From: Brevundimonas pondensis
Lineage (GTDB): Bacteria > Pseudomonadota > Alphaproteobacteria > Caulobacterales > Caulobacteraceae
DNA length: 64,000 nucleotides
Direction of reading: 5' to 3'
Assembly: GCF_017487345.1 (NCBI RefSeq)
Contig: NZ_CP062006.1
Location: 1-64,000, forward strand
Shown: positions 10,023 to 19,043 of the stretch, in pieces
Layout of the letters: each line of letters opens with the position of its first letter
How positions within the stretch are numbered: the stretch's first letter is position 1
Notes under the pieces: model-generated
Told to the model about the DNA's origin: nothing
Databases searched by the model: none
What the model saw: the letters and a program-made list of their open reading frames with translations, nothing else
Translations under genes and position numbers: made by a program

Positions 10023-11537
10023 TCAGTTCGGCTGCAGCCGACGGATCGAGGCCAGCAGGGCCGCGTCGTCGCTCATGTCGCCTTCGATGACGTATTGGGG
10101 GCGCTGCGGCTCGTTGTTGCCGCGCGCGCGGCCGCGATAGACCTTCATCGGCACGGCGATCTCGGCCAAGCCGCTGGGCAGGGTAGGCTCCCTGATCTCC
10201 ATGTAGACGGTGTCGGCCGAGGTCTCGCGACCGACCTGGACGCCGCCGACGGTTTTCCAAAGATCGACGGCGTCGAGGCAGGCCGAGCCGCAGCTGGAAT
10301 CGGTCAGGACATAGACCCGGCCCGCCATCAGTTGCGGCGCGGGCGGCGTCGGAGCGGCGTCGGCCGGTTCCTCGTCGTTGGCGCTGCGCCAATAGACCTG
10401 ACCGGCGGCCTGGGCGGCCTTCATGCCGTTGATGGCGTCTTCGGCCCAGACGATCAGCTCGGGTTGGCCGTTGGTGGCGCGCAGCTTGTCGAGGAAGGCG
10501 GAGATTTCGGCGATGTTGCCATCCGAGGCGCGCCAGTCGACCCCTTCGATCGCCGGTTCGGGATGGGCCGCCATCCAGTCGTCGCCCCACAGGACCTGGG
10601 CCATCAGCTGGCTCCAGTGCGAGGAGCCGCCGCCGTTGCCGCGCAGGTCCAGCACCACGTAGGGGGCGGCGCGCAGGGCGTCCTGCTTGGACTTCATGTC
10701 GGCGACCAGGGCCGTCAGTGCGGCATGGGCCTCGCTGGCGGGATCGCCGTTGAAGGTGGGGGTCGAGATCCAGAAGCCGCCGTCGTCGAAATGCTTCAGG
10801 GCGAAGTCGGGCCGCACGCTTTGCATCAGCCGGGTGCGGCGTTCGCCCAGATCAGCGGGCGTGGGGCGCCAGTCGAGGGCGTAGGTCCTGACCGCGCCGC
10901 CAGCTTCGAAGCGGCAGGTCTTCATCTCGGCCTGCCAGGGGTTCTCGGCGCTCAGGAACATCCAGTCGCCGAAGCGTGTTCGGATCGCCTCCAGGAACCA
11001 GCGCCCCCGGAACTGGCCGATGCGCTGTTCGGCCAGGGCGGCGGCGCCCACCCCGTCGCAGTCGATCAGCCGGGCGCCCAGCGGCGGCGCATCGACGTCG
11101 GCTTCATCACGGTCGGCCACCACCTGGTCCGCGCCGCGATAGGCGGTCAGAAAGCCGGGCCAGCGGGTCGGGAAGCCGAAATCTCTCTGGGTCATGCTGA
11201 TCTGGACATGGCCGTCCTCGAAGCTGGCGACATAGGCGCGCATGGCCCACCACCAACCGCCGCGATCCGTGGTCGTCTTCGCCCGCTCCAGGGTTGCCGC
11301 CAGCCCCCGATCCAGACGGGCGCGGAAGCCGGGATTGAGCGGATCATGCACGCCCGGATGACTGTCCATCATGATGTCGTGCAGGCCGGTCGCGTCCTGG
11401 ATCAGGGTCGCCGACCAGTCGCGTGGTTGGTCCATCGGTGTGGATGCGTCGGGTGGAATGTCCTGCGCCAAGGCCGAGGCCTGGGCTGCGCAGGCCATGA
11501 CAAGACAGGCCGCGCCCGCCATCACCGATCGTTTCAT
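10023..11537 (-). CDS. exported S41 family peptidase-like protein
   Basis: A 504-residue exported protein (signal peptide about 1-24, ending ASALAQ). The C-terminal half matches the tail-specific/S41 protease core: VVLDLRGNGGGSSHW (about 296-310), then YVLTDSSCGSACLDAVDLWKTVGG (about 400-423), where the serine of CGSAC occupies the catalytic-serine region, then VGRETSADTVYMEIR. I do not see a clear PDZ domain, and two cysteines flank the serine, which is unusual. Activity is therefore likely but not certain. GGGGAGCGGGAC precedes ATG 11537. It stands alone between convergent and divergent neighbours. Confidence 0.85.
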   Translation of the reverse strand: MKRSVMAGAACLVMACAAQASALAQDIPPDASTPMDQPRDWSATLIQDATGLHDIMMDSHPGVHDPLNPGFRARLDRGLAATLERAKTTTDRGGWWWAMRAYVASFEDGHVQISMTQRDFGFPTRWPGFLTAYRGADQVVADRDEADVDAPPLGARLIDCDGVGAAALAEQRIGQFRGRWFLEAIRTRFGDWMFLSAENPWQAEMKTCRFEAGGAVRTYALDWRPTPADLGERRTRLMQSVRPDFALKHFDDGGFWISTPTFNGDPASEAHAALTALVADMKSKQDALRAAPYVVLDLRGNGGGSSHWSQLMAQVLWGDDWMAAHPEPAIEGVDWRASDGNIAEISAFLDKLRATNGQPELIVWAEDAINGMKAAQAAGQVYWRSANDEEPADAAPTPPAPQLMAGRVYVLTDSSCGSACLDAVDLWKTVGGVQVGRETSADTVYMEIREPTLPSGLAEIAVPMKVYRGRARGNNEPQRPQYVIEGDMSDDAALLASIRRLQPN

Positions 11538-11680
11538 GTCCCGCTCCCCATGCTGGTCCCGGCGAAAGGGGTGGCAGGGTGCGGGGGGCAGAGCCAGTTA
11601 AGCTTTGGTCATGGCGACAAGACGTCACTGGACGACGTTCGTCCACCTCGCCTAGGGGAGAGCAAGGCAAGGAGGGGCGC

Positions 11681-13027
11681 ATGGGGCTCAAGGCGAAGAC
11701 TGTGGGCGTGTTGGCGGCGGGGTTCGCTCTGGCCGGATGTGTCACGGCGGTCGATCCGGTCGTGCGTAACGCTCCGCTGAAGGCGGCGCTCGCCGAACCG
11801 GTCGAAAGTCTGCGCGCCCGCAGCGACGGCGGGGATCGCCAGGCGCAGTACGCCCTGTCCTTCCTGATGAAAATGGGCCTGCGCGGGGTCGAACAGAATC
11901 TGCTGGGCGCCGAGGCCCTGAGGGCGCGGGCGGGCGAGATGCGCACCCAGGCCCTGCCCGTCTATATGCCCGGCGTGAACGGCAATCCCGGTACGACCAT
12001 CATGACCCAGGTCAGTTCGCCCGGCGTCAGTGATGACGAGGCCCGCCGTCTGGACGCCTGCGGCGCCATGCTCCTGCTTGGCGAGCCAGCGATGGGCGGT
12101 TCGATCTGCGGTTCGCCCGAGGCCTATATCGACCTGCTGCCCGCCGGTGCGGCGGTGCGCGAGGAGATGGTGCGCAATCTCTTGGGCGCGCGGGAGCGGA
12201 TCGATCCGACCGGGGTGACCGATTGCGCTGCGACCGACCCTCTGTGGGGCGATGCGGCCTTTCGGATGACGACCGGCGACCATGCGGGCGCTGCGGCGGC
12301 CAGCGAGCGCATCATCGCCCTGTGCGGCGAGGATCAGCCGTCCTGGCACGCCCGGGTCATGCGGGCCCAGATCCACCTCGACGCCGGAGAACCGGACGCC
12401 GCCGTGGCGGTGATGGCGCCCGTGCCGCGCCCGGCCCCGGCGCCCATCGGCGTCTTCGCCAGCCAGGTGGTCATGGCGGCCGAGGCCCTGCGCGAGGACT
12501 GGGTCGGCTATCGCCGTGAGCGCGACGCGATGACGGCGGCCTCGATCGCGGCCTTGCGCGCCGAACCGCAGACGCGGGTGCTGGAGACCTTCGCGGTGCA
12601 GGGGGGCGAGGCTGTCCTGTTCGCGCGCGAGGGGACGCTGTTCTCCGGGCTGGAAGGCGAGATGGTCGTCCTGATCGCGCTGACGGACGAACGGGCTGCG
12701 CCGCGCGCCGTCTGGCTGACGCGCCGGGACGGCTTCCTGGGGCAGGAGGCGGTCTGGTTCCTGGATGAGTATCGCTGCGACGGTCGTTCGACCCTGGCGC
12801 ATTTCGACGCTCGGCCTTCTGCTGCGGTGGTGCGGGACCATGTCGAGCGCCGCATGAAGGGGGCGCTGGAGCCCTTGTCGACCAGCAGCCAGAGCGGGCC
12901 GGGGCTGGCCAGCGCCTGTCGTTGGCCGGTGCAGACGGCGCCAGGGCTGGGCGATGATCCGGCTGTTCTGGCGCGTGAGGCGGATCAGACGGCGGCGGCC
13001 AGCGCCTCCAGCACGCCCTTGCCATAG
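11681..13027 (+). CDS. lipoprotein with a Sel1-like repeat
   Basis: A 448-residue predicted lipoprotein. ATG 11681 follows a strong AAGGAGGGG and gives the signal MGLKAKTVGVLAAGFALAGC, whose lipobox LAGC places the acylated cysteine at 20. Residues about 44-80 (GDRQAQYALSFLMKMGLRGV and on) resemble one Sel1/TPR-type repeat. The rest is not recognised; several cysteines are present. Its last 43 coding bases overlap the 3' end of recQ on the opposite strand. Function unknown. Confidence 0.8.
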   Translation: MGLKAKTVGVLAAGFALAGCVTAVDPVVRNAPLKAALAEPVESLRARSDGGDRQAQYALSFLMKMGLRGVEQNLLGAEALRARAGEMRTQALPVYMPGVNGNPGTTIMTQVSSPGVSDDEARRLDACGAMLLLGEPAMGGSICGSPEAYIDLLPAGAAVREEMVRNLLGARERIDPTGVTDCAATDPLWGDAAFRMTTGDHAGAAAASERIIALCGEDQPSWHARVMRAQIHLDAGEPDAAVAVMAPVPRPAPAPIGVFASQVVMAAEALREDWVGYRRERDAMTAASIAALRAEPQTRVLETFAVQGGEAVLFAREGTLFSGLEGEMVVLIALTDERAAPRAVWLTRRDGFLGQEAVWFLDEYRCDGRSTLAHFDARPSAAVVRDHVERRMKGALEPLSTSSQSGPGLASACRWPVQTAPGLGDDPAVLAREADQTAAASASSTPLP

Positions 13028-14859
13028 CGTTCCAGCTTGCCCGCGCCGACGCCGGAGATGCGGCCGAGGGCGTCGAGGGTGCGCGGCTCGCTGAGGGCGA
13101 TTTCGACCAGGGTCTTGTCCTGGAAGATGACATAGGGCGGGACGTGCTGCTCGGCGGCGCGGTCGCGGCGCCAGGCCCGCAGGACCTCGAAGCGGGCGCG
13201 CACATCCGTGTCCAGCGCCTCGACGGCCAGGTTGCGGCCGGCGTTGCGGCGGGGACGCTCGGCCTCGACCACGCGGACGGGCGCCTTGCGCACCTGGATG
13301 GGACGCTCGCCGCGATAGACGGCGCGGACGGCCTCGGGGTCGCCCAGTTGGATGATGGGCTTGCCCTCGTTCGGGTCCTCGACCAGCAGGCCCTCGAACA
13401 GCAGATGATCGATGACGTCGCGCCAGGCGGTCAGCGACAGGTCGGCGCCGATGGACCAGGTGGACAAGCTCGACTCCCAGTTCTGGACATCCTTGGTCTT
13501 GCCCAGCAGGTGGTCGACCACGCGGGTCCGGCCGAAGCGTTCACCGAGGCGTTGCACCGCCGCCAGGGCCTTTTGCGCCGGGACCACGGCGTCGAAGGTG
13601 GCGGGCGGGTCGCCGCAGATGTCGCACACGCCGCACGGTTGGGCGTCGGTCTCGCCAAAATAGCGGCGCACGGCCTGGGGGCGGCAGACGGCGCCGTCCA
13701 GCATGGCGAACAACTGGCGGACCTTGCGGGTCTGGACCTGTTTGACCTCCTCGGCCATCGGGCGGCCCTCGAGGCGGCGCAGGGACCAGGCGATATCGGA
13801 GGGACCATAGAGGGTGATGCCCTCGGCCGGTTCGCCGTCGCGTCCGGCGCGGCCGATCTCCTGCCAGTAGGCCTCGAGGCTGCCGGGGGGATCGGCGTGG
13901 ATGACGAAGCGGACGTCGGGTTTGTCGACGCCCATGCCGAAGGCGATGGTGGCGACCATGACGGCGCCGTCCTCGGCCAGGAAGCGCTCCAGCCGCCTGT
14001 CGCGGTCCTTGGCGTCGAAACCTGCGTGATAGGCGATGGCGTTGGTGCCGGCGTCGCGCAGGGTCTGGGCCACGCGCTCGCAGCCGTCGCGGCTGCCGCA
14101 ATAGACCACGCCCGACTTGCCGCGGCGCTCGCGCACCAGATCGACCACGGCGGCGTCGGTGCGAGCGCGCGAACCGTTGATCTTGCGCTCGGCGGACAGT
14201 TGCAGGTTGGGGCGGGCGAAGCTGTCGACGAAGACGCGGGCCTCGCCGAGGCGCAGCGACGCGAGAATGTCGTCGCGGGTGCGGGCGTCGGCGGTGGCGG
14301 TCACGGCGATGCGCGGCACGCCGGGGAAGATCTCGGCCAGACGACCCAGCGAGCGATAGTCGGGGCGGAAGTCGTGACCCCACTGACTGACGCAGTGGGC
14401 TTCGTCGATGGCGATCAGGCTGAGGTCGATCTCGGACAGGCGCTCCAGCATGGAGCCTGCAGCCAGACCTTCCGGCGAGACGTAGAGCAGGTCCAGTTCG
14501 CCCGAGCGGGCGGCGCGCCAGATGGCGGAGCGCTCCTCCATCGGCACGCCGGAATCGAAGCGGGCGGCGGCCACGCCCTGCTGTTTCAGGGCCTCGACCT
14601 GATCGGTCATCAGGGCGATCAGCGGCGACACCACCAGACCGACGCCGGGGCGCAGGATGGCGGGAATCTGATAGCAGACGCTCTTGCCGCCGCCGGTCGG
14701 CAGCACGGCCATGACGTCGCGTCCGGCCAGAACCTCGGCCACCACATGGGCCTGCAGACCGCGAAAATCGGCATGGCCCCAGACCCGGCCCAGAACCTCG
14801 CGCGCGTCGCTCAGGTCGAGCGGAGCGGGCGGGGCGGAACGGCGGGGGTCAGCGAGCAT
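12985..14859 (-). CDS. recQ: ATP-dependent DNA helicase RecQ
   Basis: 3'-5' helicase for recombination and stalled forks. The 624-residue protein contains a short N-terminal extension, Walker A LPTGGGKS at 53-60, the DEAH box with aromatic-rich loop (IDEAHCVSQWGHDFRPDY, around 150-167), helicase motif VI QEIGRAGRDGEP (around 335), a zinc-binding region with CGVCDICGDPP (around 390), a winged-helix RQC region and a C-terminal HRDC domain ending LDALGRISGVGAGKLERYG. All parts of a full RecQ are present. The 3' end overlaps the convergent lipoprotein gene. Confidence 0.96.
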   Translation of the reverse strand: MLADPRRSAPPAPLDLSDAREVLGRVWGHADFRGLQAHVVAEVLAGRDVMAVLPTGGGKSVCYQIPAILRPGVGLVVSPLIALMTDQVEALKQQGVAAARFDSGVPMEERSAIWRAARSGELDLLYVSPEGLAAGSMLERLSEIDLSLIAIDEAHCVSQWGHDFRPDYRSLGRLAEIFPGVPRIAVTATADARTRDDILASLRLGEARVFVDSFARPNLQLSAERKINGSRARTDAAVVDLVRERRGKSGVVYCGSRDGCERVAQTLRDAGTNAIAYHAGFDAKDRDRRLERFLAEDGAVMVATIAFGMGVDKPDVRFVIHADPPGSLEAYWQEIGRAGRDGEPAEGITLYGPSDIAWSLRRLEGRPMAEEVKQVQTRKVRQLFAMLDGAVCRPQAVRRYFGETDAQPCGVCDICGDPPATFDAVVPAQKALAAVQRLGERFGRTRVVDHLLGKTKDVQNWESSLSTWSIGADLSLTAWRDVIDHLLFEGLLVEDPNEGKPIIQLGDPEAVRAVYRGERPIQVRKAPVRVVEAERPRRNAGRNLAVEALDTDVRARFEVLRAWRRDRAAEQHVPPYVIFQDKTLVEIALSEPRTLDALGRISGVGAGKLERYGKGVLEALAAAV

Positions 14860-14927
14860 CGGCGGGTTGTGCCTGATCCGTTCCGGGGTGTCACGGCTCG
14901 CCCTTCGCGAAAGGGCGGGAAAAGGGT

Positions 14928-15839
14928 ATGGGGCGCCCCATGATCACGATCCTTTATGGCCGCCCGCCGGCGGTGTTCGACGTTCCGACCGGCGCGATGC
15001 AGACCTCGCCCCTGATCCCCGGCGCGACCGCGCTGGAAGACCTCGCCCCCGGTTCGGTGGACGAGGCGATGATCTACGCCCCGCCCGGCGTGGTCGAGCG
15101 GCGCTATACGCTGGCGATGGCGCTGCGGGCGCTGAAGGTCGGCGGACGGCTGGACGTCATGGCGCACAAGAGCAAGGGCGGCTCGCGTCTGGGCAAGGAG
15201 CTGAAGGACTTCGGTCTGGAAGTCGGCGAGACGGCCAAGGCCCACCATCGCCGCTGCATTGTCACCCGTCCCGAGACCATCGAAGGCCTGGACGCGGCCA
15301 TCGCGGCGGGCGCCCTGCAACAGGTCGAAGGGTTGGAGGCCTGGTCGCAGCCGGGCGTCTTCGCCTGGGACCGGGTCGATCCGGGCACGGCCCTGCTGGC
15401 CGGGGTCATGCCGCCGATGAAGGGGGCGGGCGCCGATCTGGGCAGCGGTTTCGGGGCCCTGTCTCTGGTGGCGCTGCGCTCGCCGACGGTGACATCTCTG
15501 CGTCTGGTCGATATCGACCGGCGCGCTGTCGCGGCGGCGCAGAAGAATGTCGAGGACCCGCGCGCCAGTTTCGAGTGGGCCGATGTTCGCACCCTGCCGA
15601 CGGCGGGCGAGCTGAACTTCATCGTCAGCAATCCGCCCTTCCACGACGGCGGCACGGAAGACCGGCGTCTGGGCCAGAACTTCATCCGTCAGGCGGCCGC
15701 CCTGCTGAAGACAGGCGGCGTGCTGTGGCTGGTGGCCAATCGGCACCTGCCCTATGAGGCCGAACTGAACGCGGCCTTCAAGCGGGTCAAGCCGGTGCTC
15801 GACAAGGGCGGCTACAAGATTTTCGAGGCGGTGAAGTAA
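14928..15839 (+). CDS. class I SAM methyltransferase, RsmC/RlmG-like
   Basis: Predicted rRNA guanine-N2 methyltransferase. The 303-residue protein has the two-part layout of the RsmC/RlmG group: an N-terminal degenerate half (YAPPGVVERRYTLAMALRAL, VGGRLDVMAHKSKGG) and a C-terminal catalytic Rossmann half with AGADLGSGFGALSL (about 166-179) for SAM and the N2-guanine signature FIVSNPPFHDG (about 227-237). Which rRNA base is modified cannot be told from sequence. ATG 14928 follows AAAAGGGT; ATG 14940 (MITILYG) is also possible. It precedes a pseudouridine synthase gene by 34 bases, another rRNA modification enzyme. Confidence 0.88.
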   Translation: MGRPMITILYGRPPAVFDVPTGAMQTSPLIPGATALEDLAPGSVDEAMIYAPPGVVERRYTLAMALRALKVGGRLDVMAHKSKGGSRLGKELKDFGLEVGETAKAHHRRCIVTRPETIEGLDAAIAAGALQQVEGLEAWSQPGVFAWDRVDPGTALLAGVMPPMKGAGADLGSGFGALSLVALRSPTVTSLRLVDIDRRAVAAAQKNVEDPRASFEWADVRTLPTAGELNFIVSNPPFHDGGTEDRRLGQNFIRQAAALLKTGGVLWLVANRHLPYEAELNAAFKRVKPVLDKGGYKIFEAVK

Positions 15840-15873
15840 TGTCGCCCTCAAGCAGCCCGAAGGGCGGTAGGGC

Positions 15874-16611
15874 ATGAGCAAGAAAATCCCCACCAGTCGC
15901 GTCGACAAACTGCTCGGCTCCATGGGCTACGGCTCGCGGGCCGAGATGGCGCGGCTGGGCAAGGCGGGCGGCATCGTGCTGGACGGCGCCGACCTGACCG
16001 ACGTGTCCAAGCGTATTCCGGTGACGCCCGACCTGCCGAGCCGGATGGAGATCGACGGCGAGCCGCTGGACCCGGTTCAGGGTCTGGTCATGCTGCTGAA
16101 CAAGCCGCTGGGCATGACCTGTTCGCGCAAGGAAGACGGGTCGCTGGTCTATGACATCCTGCCGGATCGGTGGAAGCGTCGCGACCCGGCCATCTCGACC
16201 ATCGGGCGGCTGGACAAACAGACGACCGGCCTGCTGTTGCTGACCGACGACGGCGACCTGCTGCACCGTGTCATCAGCCCCAAGCGCCACGTGGCCAAGG
16301 TCTATCGAGCGACCCTGGCCCGGCCCCTGACCGGGACCGAAGGCGCGCTGTTCGCCTCGGGCGATCTGGTGCTGGAGGGCGAGGACAAGCCGCTGGCGCC
16401 CGCCATCCTCGAAGTGGTGTCGCCGACCGAGGCTCTGCTGACCGTGACCGAGGGTCGCTATCATCAGGTGCGTCGGATGTTCGCCGCCGCCGGCAACCAC
16501 GTCGAGGCCCTGCACCGCGAGCGGCTGGGCGGGCTGGTGCTGCCGGATGATCTGGCGCCGGGGGAGTGGCGGCTGCTGACACCGGACGAGATCGAGCTGA
16601 TCTTCGCCTGA
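15874..16611 (+). CDS. 16S rRNA pseudouridine synthase, RsuA/RluB family
   Basis: Converts a specific rRNA uridine to pseudouridine. The 245-residue product has an N-terminal S4 RNA-binding domain (about 7-62: RVDKLLGSMGYGSRAEMARL) and a catalytic domain with ISTIGRLDKQTTGLLLLTDDG, where D114 is the expected catalytic aspartate, and the C-terminal GRYHQVRRMFAAAGNHVEALHRE typical of RsuA/RluB/E/F. The closest fit is RsuA (16S U516), but family members are hard to tell apart by eye. Likely co-transcribed with the methyltransferase gene upstream. Confidence 0.9.
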   Translation: MSKKIPTSRVDKLLGSMGYGSRAEMARLGKAGGIVLDGADLTDVSKRIPVTPDLPSRMEIDGEPLDPVQGLVMLLNKPLGMTCSRKEDGSLVYDILPDRWKRRDPAISTIGRLDKQTTGLLLLTDDGDLLHRVISPKRHVAKVYRATLARPLTGTEGALFASGDLVLEGEDKPLAPAILEVVSPTEALLTVTEGRYHQVRRMFAAAGNHVEALHRERLGGLVLPDDLAPGEWRLLTPDEIELIFA

Positions 16612-16648
16612 GCTTGACCCCGCGCGCCGTCTCGCGCACCTCCCTCCC

Positions 16649-17299
16649 ATGACCCAGCACACGACTCTGGCCAAGATCTGCGGACTGACGACGCCCGAGA
16701 CGCTGGAGGCGGCGCTGCATGGAGGCGCGGCCTTTGTCGGTGCGGTGGTGTTCGAGAAGAGCCCCCGCCACATTCCGCCGCTGCACGCCGCCACCCTGTT
16801 CGACCGGGCGCGGAAACGGGCCAAGATCGTCGCCGTTCTGGTCGATCCCGACGACGCCCTGCTGACCGAGGTGGGGCTGATCCTGCGGCCCGACCTGATC
16901 CAGCTGCACGGCCATGAAACGCTGCAGCGCGCCGCCGAGGTGCGGCGGCTGACGGGGGCGGGGATCATCAAGGCCCTGCCGATCCGAACCGAGGCCGACT
17001 TTGCGTCCGTGTCCGACTGGACCGACGTGGCCGACCATCTGCTGTTCGACGCCAGGCCGCCCGAGGGTTCCAACCTGCCCGGCGGGGTGGGGGCCTCGTT
17101 CGACTGGTCGTTGATGCAGAATCGGGCGCTTCCGGCAAACTGGTTCCTCGCAGGCGGGCTGGATCCGCAAAATGTCACCGAGGCGGTGCGGATTTCGGGG
17201 GCGCCTTTGGTCGATGTCTCCTCTGGCGTCGAAAGCGAACCCGGTGTTAAGGACGCGGACCGCATCCGCGCCTTCCTCGAGGCCGTATCCCGGTCCTGA
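16649..17299 (+). CDS. trpF: phosphoribosylanthranilate isomerase
   Basis: Third step of tryptophan synthesis: isomerises phosphoribosylanthranilate to CdRP. A 216-residue TIM barrel with the catalytic cysteine in AKICGLTT (C11), phosphate-binding and barrel motifs LIQLHGHE, the general acid aspartate in LLFDARPP, and [12 protein letters not shown] and VDVSSGVES near the C-terminus. Length and motifs are standard. It is followed by trpB after 32 bases, then trpA, forming the trpFBA part of the pathway; trpC, trpD and trpE are not in the window. Confidence 0.97.
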   Translation: MTQHTTLAKICGLTTPETLEAALHGGAAFVGAVVFEKSPRHIPPLHAATLFDRARKRAKIVAVLVDPDDALLTEVGLILRPDLIQLHGHETLQRAAEVRRLTGAGIIKALPIRTEADFASVSDWTDVADHLLFDARPPEGSNLPGGVGASFDWSLMQNRALPANWFLAGGLDPQNVTEAVRISGAPLVDVSSGVESEPGVKDADRIRAFLEAVSRS

Positions 17300-17331
17300 T
17301 TTCGTCGCCTTCTCGCGAAAGACTGCCGCTC

Positions 17332-18546
17332 GTGAACGCCATTCTTCCCAATTCCTACGCCTGGCCTGACGCCGAGGGCCGTTTCGGTCCCTATGGCGGC
17401 CGCTTCGTGCCCGAGACCCTGATGCCGCTCATTCACGAGCTGAATGCGGCCTATGAGGCGGCCAAGGCCGACCCGAGCTTCCAGGCCGAGCTGGACGGTT
17501 TCCTGGCCCACTATGTCGGTCGCGAGAGCCCGCTCTATTTCGCCGAGCGCCTGACCGATCACTTCGGCGGGGCCAAGATCTGGCTGAAGCGCGAGGACCT
17601 GAACCACACGGGCGCGCACAAGATCAACAACTGCATGGGCCAGATTCTGCTGGCCCGCCGCATGGGCAAGACCCGGATCATCGCCGAGACCGGCGCCGGT
17701 CAGCACGGCGTGGCCTCGGCCACCGTCTGCGCCCGTTTCGGCCTGCCCTGCACCGTCTATATGGGCGCCGTGGACGTCGAGCGTCAGCAGCCCAACGTCT
17801 TCCGCATGAAGCTGCTGGGGGCCGAGGTCGCGGCGGTGACGGCGGGCGCGGCGACGCTGAAGGACGCCATGAACGAGGCCATGCGCGACTGGGTCACCAA
17901 CGTCGAGGACACCTATTACATCATCGGCACGGCGGCCGGTCCGGCCCCCTATCCGGCCATGGTGCGCGACTTCCAGTCGGTGATCGGCAAGGAGATCAAG
18001 AGCCAGTCGCTGAAGCAGATCGGGCGCCTGCCCGACGCCGTGGTCGCCTGCATCGGCGGCGGCTCCAACGCCATCGGCGCCATGCACCCCTTCATCGAGG
18101 ACGAGGGCGTGCGCCTGATCGGCGTCGAGGCGGCGGGCCATGGTCTGGACACCCCCGAACACGCCGCCAGCCTCAAGGGCGGCCGCCCCGGCGTGCTGCA
18201 CGGCAACCGCACCTATCTGTTGCAGGACGCCGACGGCCAGATTCTGGAAGGCCACTCGATCTCGGCGGGTCTGGATTATCCGGGCATCGGGCCCGAGCAC
18301 GCCTGGCTGAACGATCTGGGCCGGGGCGAGTATTTGTCGGCTACCGACGACGAGGCGCTGGAGGCCTTCCAGATGCTGTCCAGACTGGAAGGCATCATCC
18401 CGGCGTTGGAGCCCTCTCACGCCCTGGCCCGCATCGGCGAAGTGGCCAAGGACGTGGGCAAGGGCGGCGACGTCGTCCTGGTCCTGTCGGGCCGGGGCGA
18501 CAAGGACATCTTCACCGTGGCCAAGCATCTGGGCGTGGAGCTTTGA
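17332..18546 (+). CDS. trpB: tryptophan synthase subunit beta
   Basis: Condenses indole with serine using pyridoxal phosphate. The 404-residue product has the PLP lysine K97 in [10 protein letters not shown], the phosphate-binding loop [15 protein letters not shown] (around 238-252) and the opening [19 protein letters not shown] expected of TrpB. GTG 17332 gives the family-like N-terminus; the ribosome-binding site is weak. It stands two bases from the next ATG, so it is probably in one transcript with the exported-protein gene and trpA. Confidence 0.97.
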   Translation: MNAILPNSYAWPDAEGRFGPYGGRFVPETLMPLIHELNAAYEAAKADPSFQAELDGFLAHYVGRESPLYFAERLTDHFGGAKIWLKREDLNHTGAHKINNCMGQILLARRMGKTRIIAETGAGQHGVASATVCARFGLPCTVYMGAVDVERQQPNVFRMKLLGAEVAAVTAGAATLKDAMNEAMRDWVTNVEDTYYIIGTAAGPAPYPAMVRDFQSVIGKEIKSQSLKQIGRLPDAVVACIGGGSNAIGAMHPFIEDEGVRLIGVEAAGHGLDTPEHAASLKGGRPGVLHGNRTYLLQDADGQILEGHSISAGLDYPGIGPEHAWLNDLGRGEYLSATDDEALEAFQMLSRLEGIIPALEPSHALARIGEVAKDVGKGGDVVLVLSGRGDKDIFTVAKHLGVEL

Positions 18547-18548
18547 GC

Positions 18549-19043
18549 ATGAACAGTCTTCTGATCGCGGCCCTGGCCGTGTTGGCGTCGCCGACTCTGA
18601 CGATGGCCAAGACCCAGGCGGCGCCCGTCGCGCCGGCGCCGGTTCAGGCCCCCGCGCCCGCCGCGCCGTCTTTCGGCCAGGGCGCCGCCGCGACCGGGGT
18701 GCCGATCCTGGCTCCGGCTGTCGCTTCGCCCGACTGCGGCGCACAACTGCGCAGTCCCGCCTTCTGCGTCACCGCGCAACTTGATCAGGTCGGCGCCCTG
18801 GCCGACGCCTATCTGGCGCAGTTCGAGAAGGAGGGCTGGCTGCCCGCCGCCGGCGACGACAACCGCGTGATCCTGATCAAACGCCGCGAGAACGGCGGCT
18901 GCGACGGCATGCAGATGATCGCCTTCTATGACGAGTCCAAGCCCGCCGAGGCGACCGCGCCCGGCTACCTCGGCTTCGCCACCATCCCCGGGGACGTCTG
19001 CGCCGGCCAACCGGCGCCCGCCGCAGGAGCGACGCCCCAGTGA
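18549..19043 (+). CDS. exported protein of unknown function between trpB and trpA
   Basis: A 164-residue protein with a signal peptide (about 1-21, MNSLLIAALAVLASPTLTMA), an Ala/Pro-rich stretch to about 55, then a compact domain with four cysteines (PDCGAQ, AFCVTA, GGCDGM, DVCAGQ) that could form two disulfides. Motifs such as AYLAQFEKEGWLP and NRVILIKRR are not recognised. ATG 18549 is two bases after the trpB stop, and its own stop overlaps the trpA start (GTGA), so it is co-transcribed with tryptophan synthase. No reason for an envelope protein here is evident. Confidence 0.8.
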   Translation: MNSLLIAALAVLASPTLTMAKTQAAPVAPAPVQAPAPAAPSFGQGAAATGVPILAPAVASPDCGAQLRSPAFCVTAQLDQVGALADAYLAQFEKEGWLPAAGDDNRVILIKRRENGGCDGMQMIAFYDESKPAEATAPGYLGFATIPGDVCAGQPAPAAGATPQ

